Positions 31,150 through 38,111 of a stretch of 64,000 nucleotides of DNA are shown piece after piece (the first letter of the stretch is position 1; every line of letters begins with the position of its first letter). Source of the stretch: Immundisolibacter cernigliae. Its GTDB lineage: Bacteria; Pseudomonadota; Gammaproteobacteria; Immundisolibacterales; Immundisolibacteraceae. Location: positions 868,001-932,000 of the forward strand of contig NZ_CP014671.1 of assembly GCF_001697225.1 (NCBI RefSeq), read 5' to 3'. A program made the position numbers and the translations under genes. The notes under the pieces are model-generated. The model had not been told where the DNA came from. It was given only the letters and a program-made list of their open reading frames with translations, and made no database searches.

Positions 31150-31517
31150 CCGGTGAACCCCGCACTGATCGACTCCAGGTAGTCGATCGCATCGTCGGTG
31201 CGTCCTTCCTGCACCAACTGCAGCAGGGTCTTGTGGTGGAACGCCGGTATGGGCTCGTTCTTGACCATGAAGAATGCACGCGCGGTATCCGGCTGCACCG
31301 CCGTGGCGGCCGACAGCACCCGCATCAGGTCACGCAGCGCGTCTTGGAGTCGCGGTGACTCGGGGTGGGTGCGCAGGGTGTTGCGGTGCACGCCAGCCAG
31401 CGCTGCCAGTTCCTGGTACTGCAGACCCAAGGCATCGGCGACGTTCGTGGCGGAAAAGCGGGACGTGCCGGCTTCACGTACCGATTCGAGCACATCAGCG
31501 AAAGCGGTAGAGGCCAT
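31146..31517 (-). CDS. Xre/ParS-type antitoxin of RES toxin (DUF2384)
   Basis: A 123-residue protein from ATG 31515-31517; a TTG five codons upstream is possible. It has a helix-turn-helix region (NVADALGLQYQELAALAGVH, RNTLRTHPESPRLQDALRDL) and the C-terminal toxin-binding part LLQLVQEGRTDDAIDYLESI that blocks the RES active site. Probably represses its own operon. The promoter must lie within 31518-31640, which is only moderately GC-rich (CGCACATTATACGCACAG). Confidence 0.85.
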   Translation of the reverse strand: MASTAFADVLESVREAGTSRFSATNVADALGLQYQELAALAGVHRNTLRTHPESPRLQDALRDLMRVLSAATAVQPDTARAFFMVKNEPIPAFHHKTLLQLVQEGRTDDAIDYLESISAGFTG

Positions 31518-31644
31518 TGACGCTGCTCCCAAAGGCGAGGAATCAGGCGCACATTATACGCACAGTCTGAGCACAGTTCCAAGCGGCCTCCTGCCGGAAG
31601 GCTTCCTGTCCAAGCCATCCCCTGGGGATGGCTCAGGGTTCCGT

Positions 31645-31787
31645 TGCTGCGCCGGGCGACGCCGCGGCGCTGGCCGGCGCCGCTGGTGTCGGCCCTGGAC
31701 CTGGGCGCGGTGGATTATGGTCCGCAGCCGGACTGGACCGCATCGGGCGCGGAGTTGGAGGGGGCAATGCAGCGGATTGGGGGGTGA
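31645..31787 (+). pseudogene. Glycosyltransferase GT4 3'-end fragment 2
   Basis: The shortest of the four copies. It matches the last 45 or so codons of fragment 1 (GACGCCGCGGCGCTGGCCGG to GGATTGGGGGGTGATC) with a frame change that breaks the ancestral reading. The same family A repeat follows. It has no start and cannot encode a working enzyme. Confidence 0.6.
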
Positions 31788-31795
31788 TCGTCGTC

Positions 31796-32010
31796 CTTGT
31801 GGAGCCCGGCTACGCCGGGCGATGGGTCACCGCATGGGACCCGACCTGTCGTCCATCGCGCAGCGCAGCTGCGCTCCTACAAGAGGCAGGGGGCGCCCTC
31901 TCCCCCGGCCCCTCTCCCGCTCGCGGGAGAGGGGCGCAAGCATCCGCGGCGCGGCGGTCACGGTGGGTATCTGCTGTAGGAGCCCGGCTTGCCGGGCGAT
32001 CATGCCTGCC
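31796..32010. repeat. Family A repeats flanking a family E segment
   Basis: A family A unit with an altered spacer (31796-31882), a family E hairpin (CCCGGCCCCTCTCCCGCTCG with GCGGGAGAGGGGC, about 31895-31942), then a half family A unit (31974-32010). These and fragment 2 fill the gap between the Xre gene and 32186. Confidence 0.65.
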
Positions 32011-32133
32011 TCGCAGCGACGGGTGGCCGCGCCACATTGCCGAGGTTGCCGCGTCGCCTGCGGCTCCTCGCAACGACGAAAGACGCCGGTGGGCAATCGG
32101 GCTGAAGCCTGACCCACCAGGGCAGCGCTGCGA

Positions 32134-32175
32134 TTGACAGACCGTTAGGCGGTTTATATTGTCCAATATGGACAA
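32134..32175 (+). promoter_or_regulatory. Promoter and palindromic operator of the Phd/PIN module
   Basis: TTGACA at 32134-32139 can serve as -35, with TATATT (32155-32160) or TATTGT (32157-32162) as -10. The perfect palindrome TTGTCCA-ATA-TGGACAA (32159-32175) overlaps the -10 and start site, where a bound antitoxin would block transcription. It ends 12 bases before the ATG at 32187. Confidence 0.6.
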
Positions 32176-32186
32176 ACTGACCAAAG

Positions 32187-32447
32187 ATGGACCCTATGCG
32201 TTATATCTCCGCCACTGAAGCCAAGCAGCGGTTGGCCGCGCTGCTGGATGCGGCACAGAGCGAGCCGGTGGTGATTCGTCGCCAGAAGCGGGATGTCGCC
32301 GTGCTGCTATCGGCCCGTGACTATGAACGCCTGCGGGCGCTGAATGTGGAAGAGTTCGAGCGCTTCTGCGACCGCATCGGCGAGCGCGCGGCGGCCCGTG
32401 GCCTGACCGAAAACACCTTGGCCGACCTGCTGGCTGATGAAGGCTAG
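32187..32447 (+). CDS. Type II antitoxin, Phd/YefM family
   Basis: 86 residues from ATG 32187, or 83 from ATG 32196 (MRYISATEAKQRLAALLDAA). Standard Phd/YefM N terminus with VVIRRQKRDVAVLLSARDYE, followed by an acidic C terminus. It overlaps the PIN toxin gene by 11 nt, so translation is coupled. The palindrome just upstream is its likely operator. Confidence 0.85.
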   Translation: MDPMRYISATEAKQRLAALLDAAQSEPVVIRRQKRDVAVLLSARDYERLRALNVEEFERFCDRIGERAAARGLTENTLADLLADEG

Positions 32448-32853
32448 AACACGTGTCGTAGTCGACACCAACGTTCTGCTGAGCCGGTTATTGGTGCCAA
32501 GTTCCGTGCCCGCGCAAGCCGTGCGCAGGACCGTGGATCAGGGGCAGATCCTGGCCAGCGAAGCGACGCTCGAAGAACTCGCGGACGTACTGTCGCGGCC
32601 CAAATTCGACCGCTACCTGACGGTTTCCGAACGGCAGCAGTTTTTACGGTTGTTCATGCGCATCGCGCAGTGGGTCCCCATCCTGCACCCCGTGCAGGCC
32701 TGCCGCGACCCGCGCGACGACAAGTTCCTGGCGCTGGCGGTCAACGGGGAGGCCGGGGTGATCATCACCGCTGATCAGGACTTGCTGGTTCTCGATCCGT
32801 TTCGCGATGTTCGCATCCTGGAGCCCGCCGCCTACCTTGCCCAAACGGGCTGA
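32437..32853 (+). CDS. PIN-domain toxin (COG1569-type)
   Basis: A 138-residue PIN protein with VVVDTNVLLSRLLVPSS (D10), ASEATLEELADVLSRPKFDR (Glu46/47), ACRDPRDDKFLALAV (Asp91/94/95) and IITADQDLLVL (Asp113, Asp115). The DPRDDKFLALA block marks the COG1569 subgroup of putative toxins rather than classical VapC. All metal ligands are present, so the ribonuclease should be functional and restrained by the overlapping antitoxin. Glycosyltransferase fragment 3 follows 50 nt later. Confidence 0.87.
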   Translation: MKARTRVVVDTNVLLSRLLVPSSVPAQAVRRTVDQGQILASEATLEELADVLSRPKFDRYLTVSERQQFLRLFMRIAQWVPILHPVQACRDPRDDKFLALAVNGEAGVIITADQDLLVLDPFRDVRILEPAAYLAQTG

Positions 32854-32903
32854 TGGTGGTTACCGGCGGGCACGCTGTGGGCGGGTTTCAACCGTCGCTG
32901 ACA

Positions 32904-33233
32904 TGCCGGCGCTGTATCAGCCACTGGACGTGGTGGCGGTGATGAACACGCCGGGCGCGTTCGGCGATTACAGCTACCCCATCAAGCTGTACGAGGCGAT
33001 GGCCTGCGGCCGGCCGGTGGTGGCTTCGCGCACCGCGAGCACGGCCCATGGTATTTGCAGACGCCTGCGGGATGTTCCGGACCGGCTGGTGGCGCCGGGC
33101 GATGCGGCGGCGCTGGCCGGCGCGCTGGTGGCGGCTCTGGACCTTGGGGCGGTGGACTATGGCCCGCAGTCGGGCTGGGGCGCATCGGGCGCGGAGTTGG
33201 AGGCGGCAATGCGGCGGATCGGCGGGCGGTCCG
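32904..33233 (+). pseudogene. Glycosyltransferase GT4 3'-end fragment 3
   Basis: From ATG 32904 (MPALYQPLDVVAVMNTPGAF) the frame continues through GDYSYPIKLYEAMACGRPVV, RDVPDRLVAPGDAAALAGAL and GAELEAAMRRIGG. A small insertion at ASTAHGICRRLRDVP changes it relative to fragment 1, and the stop is lost so that the frame reads into repeats. Only the donor-domain tail is present. A family A second half follows at 33269. Confidence 0.7.
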
Positions 33234-33268
33234 GCTGCGGCCTGAGCCGCTGGCGGGGCGGCGCCGTT

Positions 33269-33475
33269 TTTCATCGCGCAGCGCAGCTGCGCTCCTACAA
33301 CAAGGAAGCACCCTCTCCCCTGCCCCTCTCCCGCGAGCGGGGGATGCCGTCCGCGGGGCGGCGGCGGGGATCGATTGTAGGAGCCCGGCTTGCCGGGCGA
33401 TGCGCCCTTGCATGGCGCCCTTGCGGGTTGCCGGTCCATCACGCAGCAAAGCTGCGCTCCCACAGTGCGCAGGTG
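33269..33475. repeat. Family A and E repeats
   Basis: A family A right hairpin (33269-33303), a family E segment (33308-33350, CCCCTGCCCCTCTCCCGCGA), then a full family A unit with an altered spacer (33376-33475). They fill most of 32854-33556. Confidence 0.65.
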
Positions 33476-33556
33476 CAACAAGGCGAAGCCGCATTGCACC
33501 GGATGGAGCCTTCATCGCGGCGCTGGCCGCTCGGCAGGCGGCCCGCCGCCGTGCCG

Positions 33557-33718
33557 TTATGTGGCGCAGCGCAGGTCCTGTTGTGCGGCTGCCTCTTTGC
33601 GCAGCTTGCCGAAACCGCGCCGGCCGAGCGTCTTCTCGACGCCCTTGCCCAGTTTGTTCGGTTTGCAAAGCAGGCAGCCGGCGCGCGATTGTTTCGGTCG
33701 TTTACGTTTGTGGTTCAT
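33557..33718 (-). CDS. Small basic conserved hypothetical protein (53 aa)
   Basis: From ATG 33716-33718 the product is 53 residues and strongly basic: MNHKRKRPKQSRAGCLLCKP then NKLGKGVEKTLGRRGFGKLR. The KRP-x4-AGCLLCKP block with C15-x2-C18 occurs in a family of short proteins of unknown function that I recognise from other proteobacteria and cyanobacteria. The two cysteines are too few for a full zinc site unless it dimerises. It lies alone among repeats, with a family D unit just upstream. Confidence 0.6.
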   Translation of the reverse strand: MNHKRKRPKQSRAGCLLCKPNKLGKGVEKTLGRRGFGKLRKEAAAQQDLRCAT

Positions 33719-33741
33719 GTCGTGCTTCGTTGTCAGCACAA

Positions 33742-33830
33742 GTAGCCTGGATGCAGCGCAGCGGAATCCGGGGTGATGGGGTAACCGGTTTTCCCGTGGT
33801 GTGCTGCGCTGGATGCGGGCTGCCGCGCTA
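33742..33830. repeat. Family D repeat, diverged copy
   Basis: GTAGCCTGGATGCAGCGCAG is intact on the left, while the right arm (GTGCTGCGCTGGATGCGGGC) has several changes. Confidence 0.6.
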
Positions 33831-33867
33831 CGTCGTCGATCGTGTCCCGTGACGTGGTGTAGCAAAA

Positions 33868-33950
33868 GTAGCCTGGATGGAGCGCAGCGGAATCCGGGAT
33901 GGTTGGGCAATGAACGTTCCCCGTATTCCGCTGCGCTGCATACGGGCTAC
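33868..33950. repeat. Family D repeat, complete copy identical to 35993-36075
   Basis: The 83 bases from GTAGCCTGGATGGAGCGCAG to GCTGCATACGGGCTAC, including the loop GATGGTTGGGCAATGAACG, recur at 35993-36075 without a difference I can see. This implies recent copying or gene conversion. Confidence 0.75.
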
Positions 33951-33983
33951 CACTGACTGCCATTCCTTGGCGGCTAATCATCG

Positions 33984-34112
33984 CCCTTTTAGGAGTCCGG
34001 CTACGCCTGGCGATCATCGCGCGGCGAAGCAGCGCTTCTACAGTGGGTGTGGGAGGCCCGCCCTCGGGCCGAATGGATGAACTGAAGATTCGCGGCGGGG
34101 GCACCGCTTCCA
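33984..34112. repeat. Degenerate family A repeat followed by family C hairpin
   Basis: Family A (33984-34042) has AGGAGTCCGGCTACGCCTGG and AGCAGCGCTTCTACAG. Family C (34049-34112) is GTGGGAGGCCCGCCCTCGGG to GCACCGCTTCCAC. The same A-then-C order occurs at 29971-30100. Confidence 0.65.
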
Positions 34113-34120
34113 CAGCAAAA

Positions 34121-34155
34121 GTAGCCTGGATGGAGCGCAGCGGAATCCGGGATGG
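34121..34155. repeat. Family D left half truncating a toxin gene
   Basis: GTAGCCTGGATGGAGCGCAG with GGAATCCGGGATGG. It abuts codon 17 of the DUF5615 reading frame on the minus strand. Confidence 0.65.
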
Positions 34156-34204
34156 TCACGCTGACCCAGCGCGGCGACAGGTTCATGTCGATGAGCAGTT
34201 TCAT
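34154..34204 (-). pseudogene. DUF5615 (PIN-like) toxin, only 17 codons left
   Basis: The minus-strand frame starting at ATG 34202-34204 reads MKLLIDMNLSPRWVSVT, the first strand of DUF5615 toxins including the catalytic Asp. It then runs directly into a family D repeat. The start overlaps the stop of the DUF433 gene, the normal gene order of this module. The rest of the toxin is absent. Confidence 0.7.
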
Positions 34205-34431
34205 TCAGAGGCCAGCGTGACCTCGCGTTCCTCGGCTCGCCAAGCGGCGTAGCGCAGCGCCTGCAGGATGTCCTCGCGTTCCAGGTACGGGTAGTCGGCC
34301 AGGATTTCGTCAATGCCGTGCCCCGCACCGACCTGCCCCACGACCATGCCGACCGTCACGCGCATTCCGCGTATGCAGGCCTTGCCGCCCATCACGCCGG
34401 GCTGCTGGGTAATGCGGTCGAGTTGTTCCAT
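34201..34431 (-). CDS. DUF433 antitoxin
   Basis: A 76-residue protein from ATG 34429-34431: MEQLDRITQQPGVMGGKACI, RGMRVTVGMVVGQVGAG, LADYPYLEREDILQALRYAA. This is the DUF433 family, a winged-helix antitoxin of DUF5615 toxins. The cognate toxin gene has been cut off after 17 codons, so this is now an orphan, still apparently intact. The HicB-like gene lies 29 nt upstream in the same direction. Confidence 0.85.
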   Translation of the reverse strand: MEQLDRITQQPGVMGGKACIRGMRVTVGMVVGQVGAGHGIDEILADYPYLEREDILQALRYAAWRAEEREVTLASE

Positions 34432-34460
34432 GTTGAGCTCCTTCGGTCTTGCAGGTTGGA

Positions 34461-34664
34461 TTAGACGCAACACCGTTCAGCGACAACCTCGATTTGCCGG
34501 GCCTCGATGGTGAGTGGCAGTCCTTTTTCTGCCCGTACCTCAAGGCACAGCGCTATGGCGTGTTCGATGCTCTCAACCGCTTCATCTTTGGTTTCGCCCT
34601 GGCTAAGGCAGCCAGGAATCGCCGGGCATTGAGCAGTCCATACGCCGTCTTCATCCCGGTCCAA
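34461..34664 (-). CDS. HicB-like protein, orphan with lost start codon
   Basis: Homologous to the HicB gene at 29410: DRDEDGVWTAQCPAIPGCLS, QGETKDEAVESIEHAIALCL, EVRAEKGLPLTIEARQIEVV. In the other copy the protein begins ATG AAA TTC AAC; here the matching codon is ACG. Translation would need the TTG at 34662-34664, which removes the first strand. It may be a pseudogene in decay. The C terminus is slightly longer than in the first copy. No HicA gene is present. Confidence 0.6.
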   Translation of the reverse strand: MDRDEDGVWTAQCPAIPGCLSQGETKDEAVESIEHAIALCLEVRAEKGLPLTIEARQIEVVAERCCV

Positions 34665-34769
34665 TGTGATGTTGAATTTCGTGGTCGCGCTCCAGGATCG
34701 CCCGCCTCTGGTGCGCCAATGTGCGCCGCGTGGCGGTCCGCAGGATTCTACCCGCCGAAGCGCCCGACG

Positions 34770-34960
34770 CAGGGGCGGTGATGAACACGCCGGGCGCGTT
34801 CGGCGATTACAGCTACCCCATCAAGCTGTACGAGGCGATGGCCTGCGGCCGGCCGGTGGTGGCTGCGCGTACCGCGAGCACGGCGTGGGTGCTGCGGGAT
34901 TTTCCGGGCCGGCTGGTGGCGCAGTTGGAGGCGGCCATGCGGGGGATTGGGGGGGTGATC
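34770..34960 (+). pseudogene. Glycosyltransferase GT4 3'-end fragment 4
   Basis: MNTPGAFGDYSYPIKLYEAM, ACGRPVVAARTASTAWVLRD then FPGRLVAQLEAAMRGIGG. An internal deletion removes the codons for the APGDAAALAGAL to GASGAE stretch. The 5' flank matches that of fragment 1 back to the HicB gene, so HicB and fragment were copied together. Family A follows at once (34966-35020). Confidence 0.7.
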
Positions 34961-34965
34961 ATCGC

Positions 34966-35020
34966 CCTTGTAGGAGCCCGGCTACGCCGGGCGATCATCG
35001 CGCAGCGAAGCTGCGCCCCA
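34966..35020. repeat. Family A REP-like repeat (standard)
   Basis: TGTAGGAGCCCGGCTACGCC, GGGCGATCATCGCGCAGC and GAAGCTGCGCCCCAC after glycosyltransferase fragment 4. The remaining bases to 35176 hold only a TGTCCGGACA palindrome (35130-35139), which may be the operator of the next module. Confidence 0.7.
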
Positions 35021-35176
35021 CGGTGCGTGGCACCGGATGGAGCCTGCATGCGGCGCGCTACCGACGCATTGCAACACGGATGCAGGTGCATGGCTGGGGT
35101 CGAGACAAGAAACGAATTGTCATGACGCTGTCCGGACAACTACAATGGGAGCATCCAAGGTCCGGAGGGGCAGTTC

Positions 35177-35455
35177 ATGAGCACGCTGAATCTTTCCAAG
35201 ACTGAGCGCATCGACGTCCGTGCAAGCGCGCCGGTCAAGCAGCTGCTGCAGGAAGCGGCGCGCGCCTGCCACAAGAACGTCAGCGAGTTCCTGCTCGACG
35301 CAGGCGTGACGGCTGCGGCGCAGACGCTGGCGGATCGTCGCCAGTTCGTGCTGGACGAGGCGCAGTGGCAGGCGTTCCAGGAAGCGCTGGATCGGTCGGT
35401 GCAAGGCAAGCCGCGCCTGAAGAAGCTGCTGGATGAGCCCGGGGTGCTCGGTTGA
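35177..35455 (+). CDS. DUF1778 (TacA-like) antitoxin
   Basis: A 92-residue protein with a ribbon-helix-helix N terminus (LNLSKTERIDVRASAPVKQL) and the helical DUF1778 core ACHKNVSEFLLDAGVTAAAQ, ending in a toxin-binding tail (FQEALDRSVQGKPRLKKLL). It overlaps the GNAT gene by 4 nt. GGAGGGG precedes the start. It should repress the operon and block the acetyltransferase. Confidence 0.88.
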   Translation: MSTLNLSKTERIDVRASAPVKQLLQEAARACHKNVSEFLLDAGVTAAAQTLADRRQFVLDEAQWQAFQEALDRSVQGKPRLKKLLDEPGVLG

Positions 35456-35955
35456 GCAATGGCTACGCACCCGTTCGCAAGCTTGCAGCCACGGATCAAA
35501 CCGATGCCTTCGACTGCGGCCAGGCCGCGCTGAACCAGTTCCTGCAGCGCTACGCGCTCGTCAACCAGAAGGCCAACAGCGCGCAGACCTACGTCTGCTG
35601 CCAGGGTGACGTGGTGGTCGGCTTCTACAGCCTCGCCGTCGGCAGCGTCGATCCGGATGCCGCGCCGTCGAGGGTGATGAAGGGGCTGGCGCGTCACCCG
35701 GTGCCGGTGATGATCTTGGCCCGGCTCGCAGTGGACAGGGAGCATCAGCGCAAAGGCCTGGGTCAAGCTTTGCTCAAGGATGCACTGCTACGCACGGCCC
35801 AGGCCGCCGACATCGCCGGCATTCGCTGCCTGCTGGTGCACGCCAAGGATGATGCGGCGCGGCGCTGGTACGAGTCCTGGGAATTCGAGCCCAGCCCGAC
35901 CGATCCGTACCACCTGTTCCTGATGCTCAAGGATCTGAGGAGTTTGTTGAACTGA
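35452..35955 (+). CDS. GNAT acetyltransferase toxin (TacT/AtaT-like)
   Basis: A 167-residue GNAT protein from TTG 35452. It has DAFDCGQAALNQFLQRYALV near the N terminus, the acetyl-CoA loop LAVDREHQRKGLGQALL (Q/R-x2-G-x-G/A) and a C-terminal VHAKDDAARRWYESWEFEPS with the catalytic-region Tyr. Toxins of this type acetylate the amino group of aminoacyl-tRNAs and stop translation. The tRNA preference is unknown. Complete and coupled to its antitoxin. Confidence 0.88.
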   Translation: MSNGYAPVRKLAATDQTDAFDCGQAALNQFLQRYALVNQKANSAQTYVCCQGDVVVGFYSLAVGSVDPDAAPSRVMKGLARHPVPVMILARLAVDREHQRKGLGQALLKDALLRTAQAADIAGIRCLLVHAKDDAARRWYESWEFEPSPTDPYHLFLMLKDLRSLLN

Positions 35956-35992
35956 GCGCGGCAGTAAGGCGAGGGCGCCGCACACAGCAAAC

Positions 35993-36075
35993 GTAGCCTG
36001 GATGGAGCGCAGCGGAATCCGGGATGGTTGGGCAATGAACGTTCCCCGTATTCCGCTGCGCTGCATACGGGCTAC
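35993..36075. repeat. Family D repeat, complete copy
   Basis: Same 83 bases as 33868-33950. A half family A unit (36126-36152) and a partial family B element follow, so that 35956-36246 holds only repeats. Confidence 0.75.
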
Positions 36076-36162
36076 CACTGACGGTTTCGCCGTGATCGGC
36101 GCGGCGGCCACGGCGGGGATCTACATGTAGGAGCCCGGCTTGCCGGGCGATGGGCCATCTTG

Positions 36163-36246
36163 ATGAGGCGCTGAATGAATCCATCCTGGATTTCCCAGCG
36201 CCCGCCATCGGAAACGCGCGGTTTTCCGATGGCTCACAAAACTTCG
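36163..36246. repeat. Family B MITE-like element, partial copy
   Basis: GAGGCGCTGAATGAATCC, AAATCC-type hairpin, then CCATCGGAAACGCGCGG and TTTTCCGATGGCTCACAAAA. It ends exactly at the stop codon of the MBL-fold gene, so the 3' end of that gene may have been set by the insertion. Confidence 0.65.
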
Positions 36247-37455
36247 TCAGGCCGCCCGCCGGCGGCCTATTCCGATGGCCGCCAGATCGTGCCCCGGCAC
36301 CAGCCGGCCGGAGTAATGACGGCTTGCCCCGCGCAGGCGATCGTCGCCCACGTTGTGCGGGATGACGTGGCTGAGCACCAGCGTCCTGGCGCCCGCCTGC
36401 TCGGCGATGCGGCCGGCGTCCTCGATCGACGTGTGCGCGGACAGGAGGTGGTGCTTGAGCGCCTCGGTGGTTGCATCCAGCGGCGGCGGGAACAGCGCGT
36501 CCACCCAGGCGGCGTCGATCACCTCGTGCACCAGCACGTCGGCGTTGCGCGCCAGGCGCACCAGGTTCTGGCACGGGCCGGTATCGCCCGAGAACACCAC
36601 CGAGCCCTGCTCGCTGTCGAAGCGGAACGCGAACGACGGAAACACCGGCGCATGCTCGACCAGCGTCGCGCTCACCCGCACGTTGGCGTCCGACCACACC
36701 GGGAACGGTTCCATGGTCGGCGCGGGGGTCTGATTCGGACTGACGAAGCCGGCAATCGGCGGCAGCGCGATGTCCCTGACGTTCACCAGCGTGCGCACAT
36801 CCGGCCACAGGTAGTCGCGCACCCGGTCGTTGATGTCGGTCGCAAAGGCCCGAAAGATGCCGTCGGTCATCTGCACCGTGCCGGGCGTCGGCGCGTCGGG
36901 AAATACAACGTCCGGCTGCGCGCGCGGCCGCCCGGGCACCTGGAACGTGGGCGGCAGTTCGCCCCGCGGGCCGGGGCCCAGCACGTCCAGCGGCTGGCGC
37001 CGGCCAATGCCGGCCGTCCAGCCCTGCAGCAGCAGATTGTTGTAATCGACCACGTGGTCGGAATGCAGGTGCGTGAAGAACAGCGCCCGCAGCGGTTCCA
37101 GCAACTGGAACGGGTGCGCCCCCGGGCTGGCGCGCATCAGCGCGTGCGCGAGCTGGCGCGCCGCGCCGTCGCCGCAATCGATCATGTAGGTCAGCTCGCG
37201 TACCTGCAGCGCGGAGGCGATGCCGTGCCGGCTGCTGCCCGGGAACCAGGCCGGCCCACCGGCCGTGCCCAGCAGGATCAGGCGCGTATCGAAACCCGCC
37301 GCCGCATCGTCCACGGCCGCCGGGGCCGCCGCAGCCGTCACCGGCGCGCCGCCCAGCATCAGCGACAAGGCCGCCACGCTGGCCCCGGCACCGGCCTTGA
37401 GCAGACCGCGCCGCGACAGCGCCAGCTGCACCGCATGACCCACTTCCTGGCACAT
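36247..37455 (-). CDS. MBL-fold metallo-hydrolase with Tat signal
   Basis: A 402-residue protein from ATG 37453-37455, preceded by GGGAGGGACG. The N terminus has a twin-arginine signal (LSRRGLLKAGAGASVAALSL), so it is exported folded to the periplasm, consistent with tatABC at 58-59 kb. The metallo-beta-lactamase motif is FTHLHSDHVVDYNN, with later VVFSGDTGPCQNL and LVLSHVIPHN carrying further metal ligands. The family includes arylsulfatase/RNase Z-like hydrolases; the substrate is not evident. The C terminus abuts a family B element. Confidence 0.83.
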   Translation of the reverse strand: MCQEVGHAVQLALSRRGLLKAGAGASVAALSLMLGGAPVTAAAAPAAVDDAAAGFDTRLILLGTAGGPAWFPGSSRHGIASALQVRELTYMIDCGDGAARQLAHALMRASPGAHPFQLLEPLRALFFTHLHSDHVVDYNNLLLQGWTAGIGRRQPLDVLGPGPRGELPPTFQVPGRPRAQPDVVFPDAPTPGTVQMTDGIFRAFATDINDRVRDYLWPDVRTLVNVRDIALPPIAGFVSPNQTPAPTMEPFPVWSDANVRVSATLVEHAPVFPSFAFRFDSEQGSVVFSGDTGPCQNLVRLARNADVLVHEVIDAAWVDALFPPPLDATTEALKHHLLSAHTSIEDAGRIAEQAGARTLVLSHVIPHNVGDDRLRGASRHYSGRLVPGHDLAAIGIGRRRAA

Positions 37456-37625
37456 CGCACGTCCCTCCCCCCGGCCGAACTTACGGGCCAGTGTAGGGGA
37501 CGCGGGCGGCGGCAGACACCGCCGGCAGGACCAGGTCCAGGCGCGATGGCGCGCATCATCGAGGCGGCCCGCCCGGCCGGCGGGCGCACGGTATGATGCC
37601 GGCCGACACAACGCGGGAGGGAACG

Positions 37626-38069
37626 ATGCTCTACTGGCACTGGCTCGCGCTGGGGATGGCCTTGCTGATGGCCGAGCTGTTCATGGCCAGCTTTTTCGTG
37701 TTCTGGTTCGGCCTGGGCGCCCTGCTGGTGGGCGCCGTGGTGTGGCTGGACCCGAACCTCGATCCGGCCCTGCAGTTGCTGGGCTGGAGCGTTTCATCCG
37801 GCCTGATGACCCTGCTGTGGTTTCGTTATCTGCGCCCGCTGATGAAGGACCGCACCCAGGCCGGCAACGCGCGGGCGGCGGTCATCGGCGAAGCTGGCCG
37901 CGTGCTGCGCCCACCGCACGGCGACAAGCGCGGTAGGGTGCGCTTCACCACCCCGCTGCTGGGCGACGACGAGTGGGAATTCATCTGTGACGGCCCGGTC
38001 GCTACCGGCGACCGTGTGTACGTGAAGGATTTTTCCGGCAACACGCTGATCGTCGAGAAGCGCGACTGA
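37626..38069 (+). CDS. NfeD-like membrane protein
   Basis: A 147-residue protein from ATG 37626 behind GGGAGGG. Two to three N-terminal membrane segments (LALGMALLMAELFMASFFVF, ALLVGAVVWL, GWSVSSGLMTLLWF) are followed by a small OB-fold NfeD domain (GEAGRVLRPPHGDKRGRVRF, GDRVYVKDFSGNTLIVEKRD). Short NfeD proteins are routinely encoded before a stomatin/SPFH gene, as here, and are thought to help that protein in membrane quality control. Same direction, 42-nt gap. Confidence 0.87.
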   Translation: MLYWHWLALGMALLMAELFMASFFVFWFGLGALLVGAVVWLDPNLDPALQLLGWSVSSGLMTLLWFRYLRPLMKDRTQAGNARAAVIGEAGRVLRPPHGDKRGRVRFTTPLLGDDEWEFICDGPVATGDRVYVKDFSGNTLIVEKRD

Positions 38070-38111
38070 GCCGGCCTGTCTTTTTCAATTTTTCAACTGC
38101 GGAGCACTGCG

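Noticed and set aside
29971-36152. Possible CRISPR array because of many short palindromic repeats
   Set aside because: The repeats are irregularly spaced, belong to several families, lack uniform spacers and no cas gene is present.
36247-37611. Longer start of the MBL-fold protein at 37611
   Set aside because: The Tat signal peptide and GGGAGGG ribosome-binding site place the start at 37455. The extension is Arg/Pro/Cys-rich and overlaps the nfeD upstream region.
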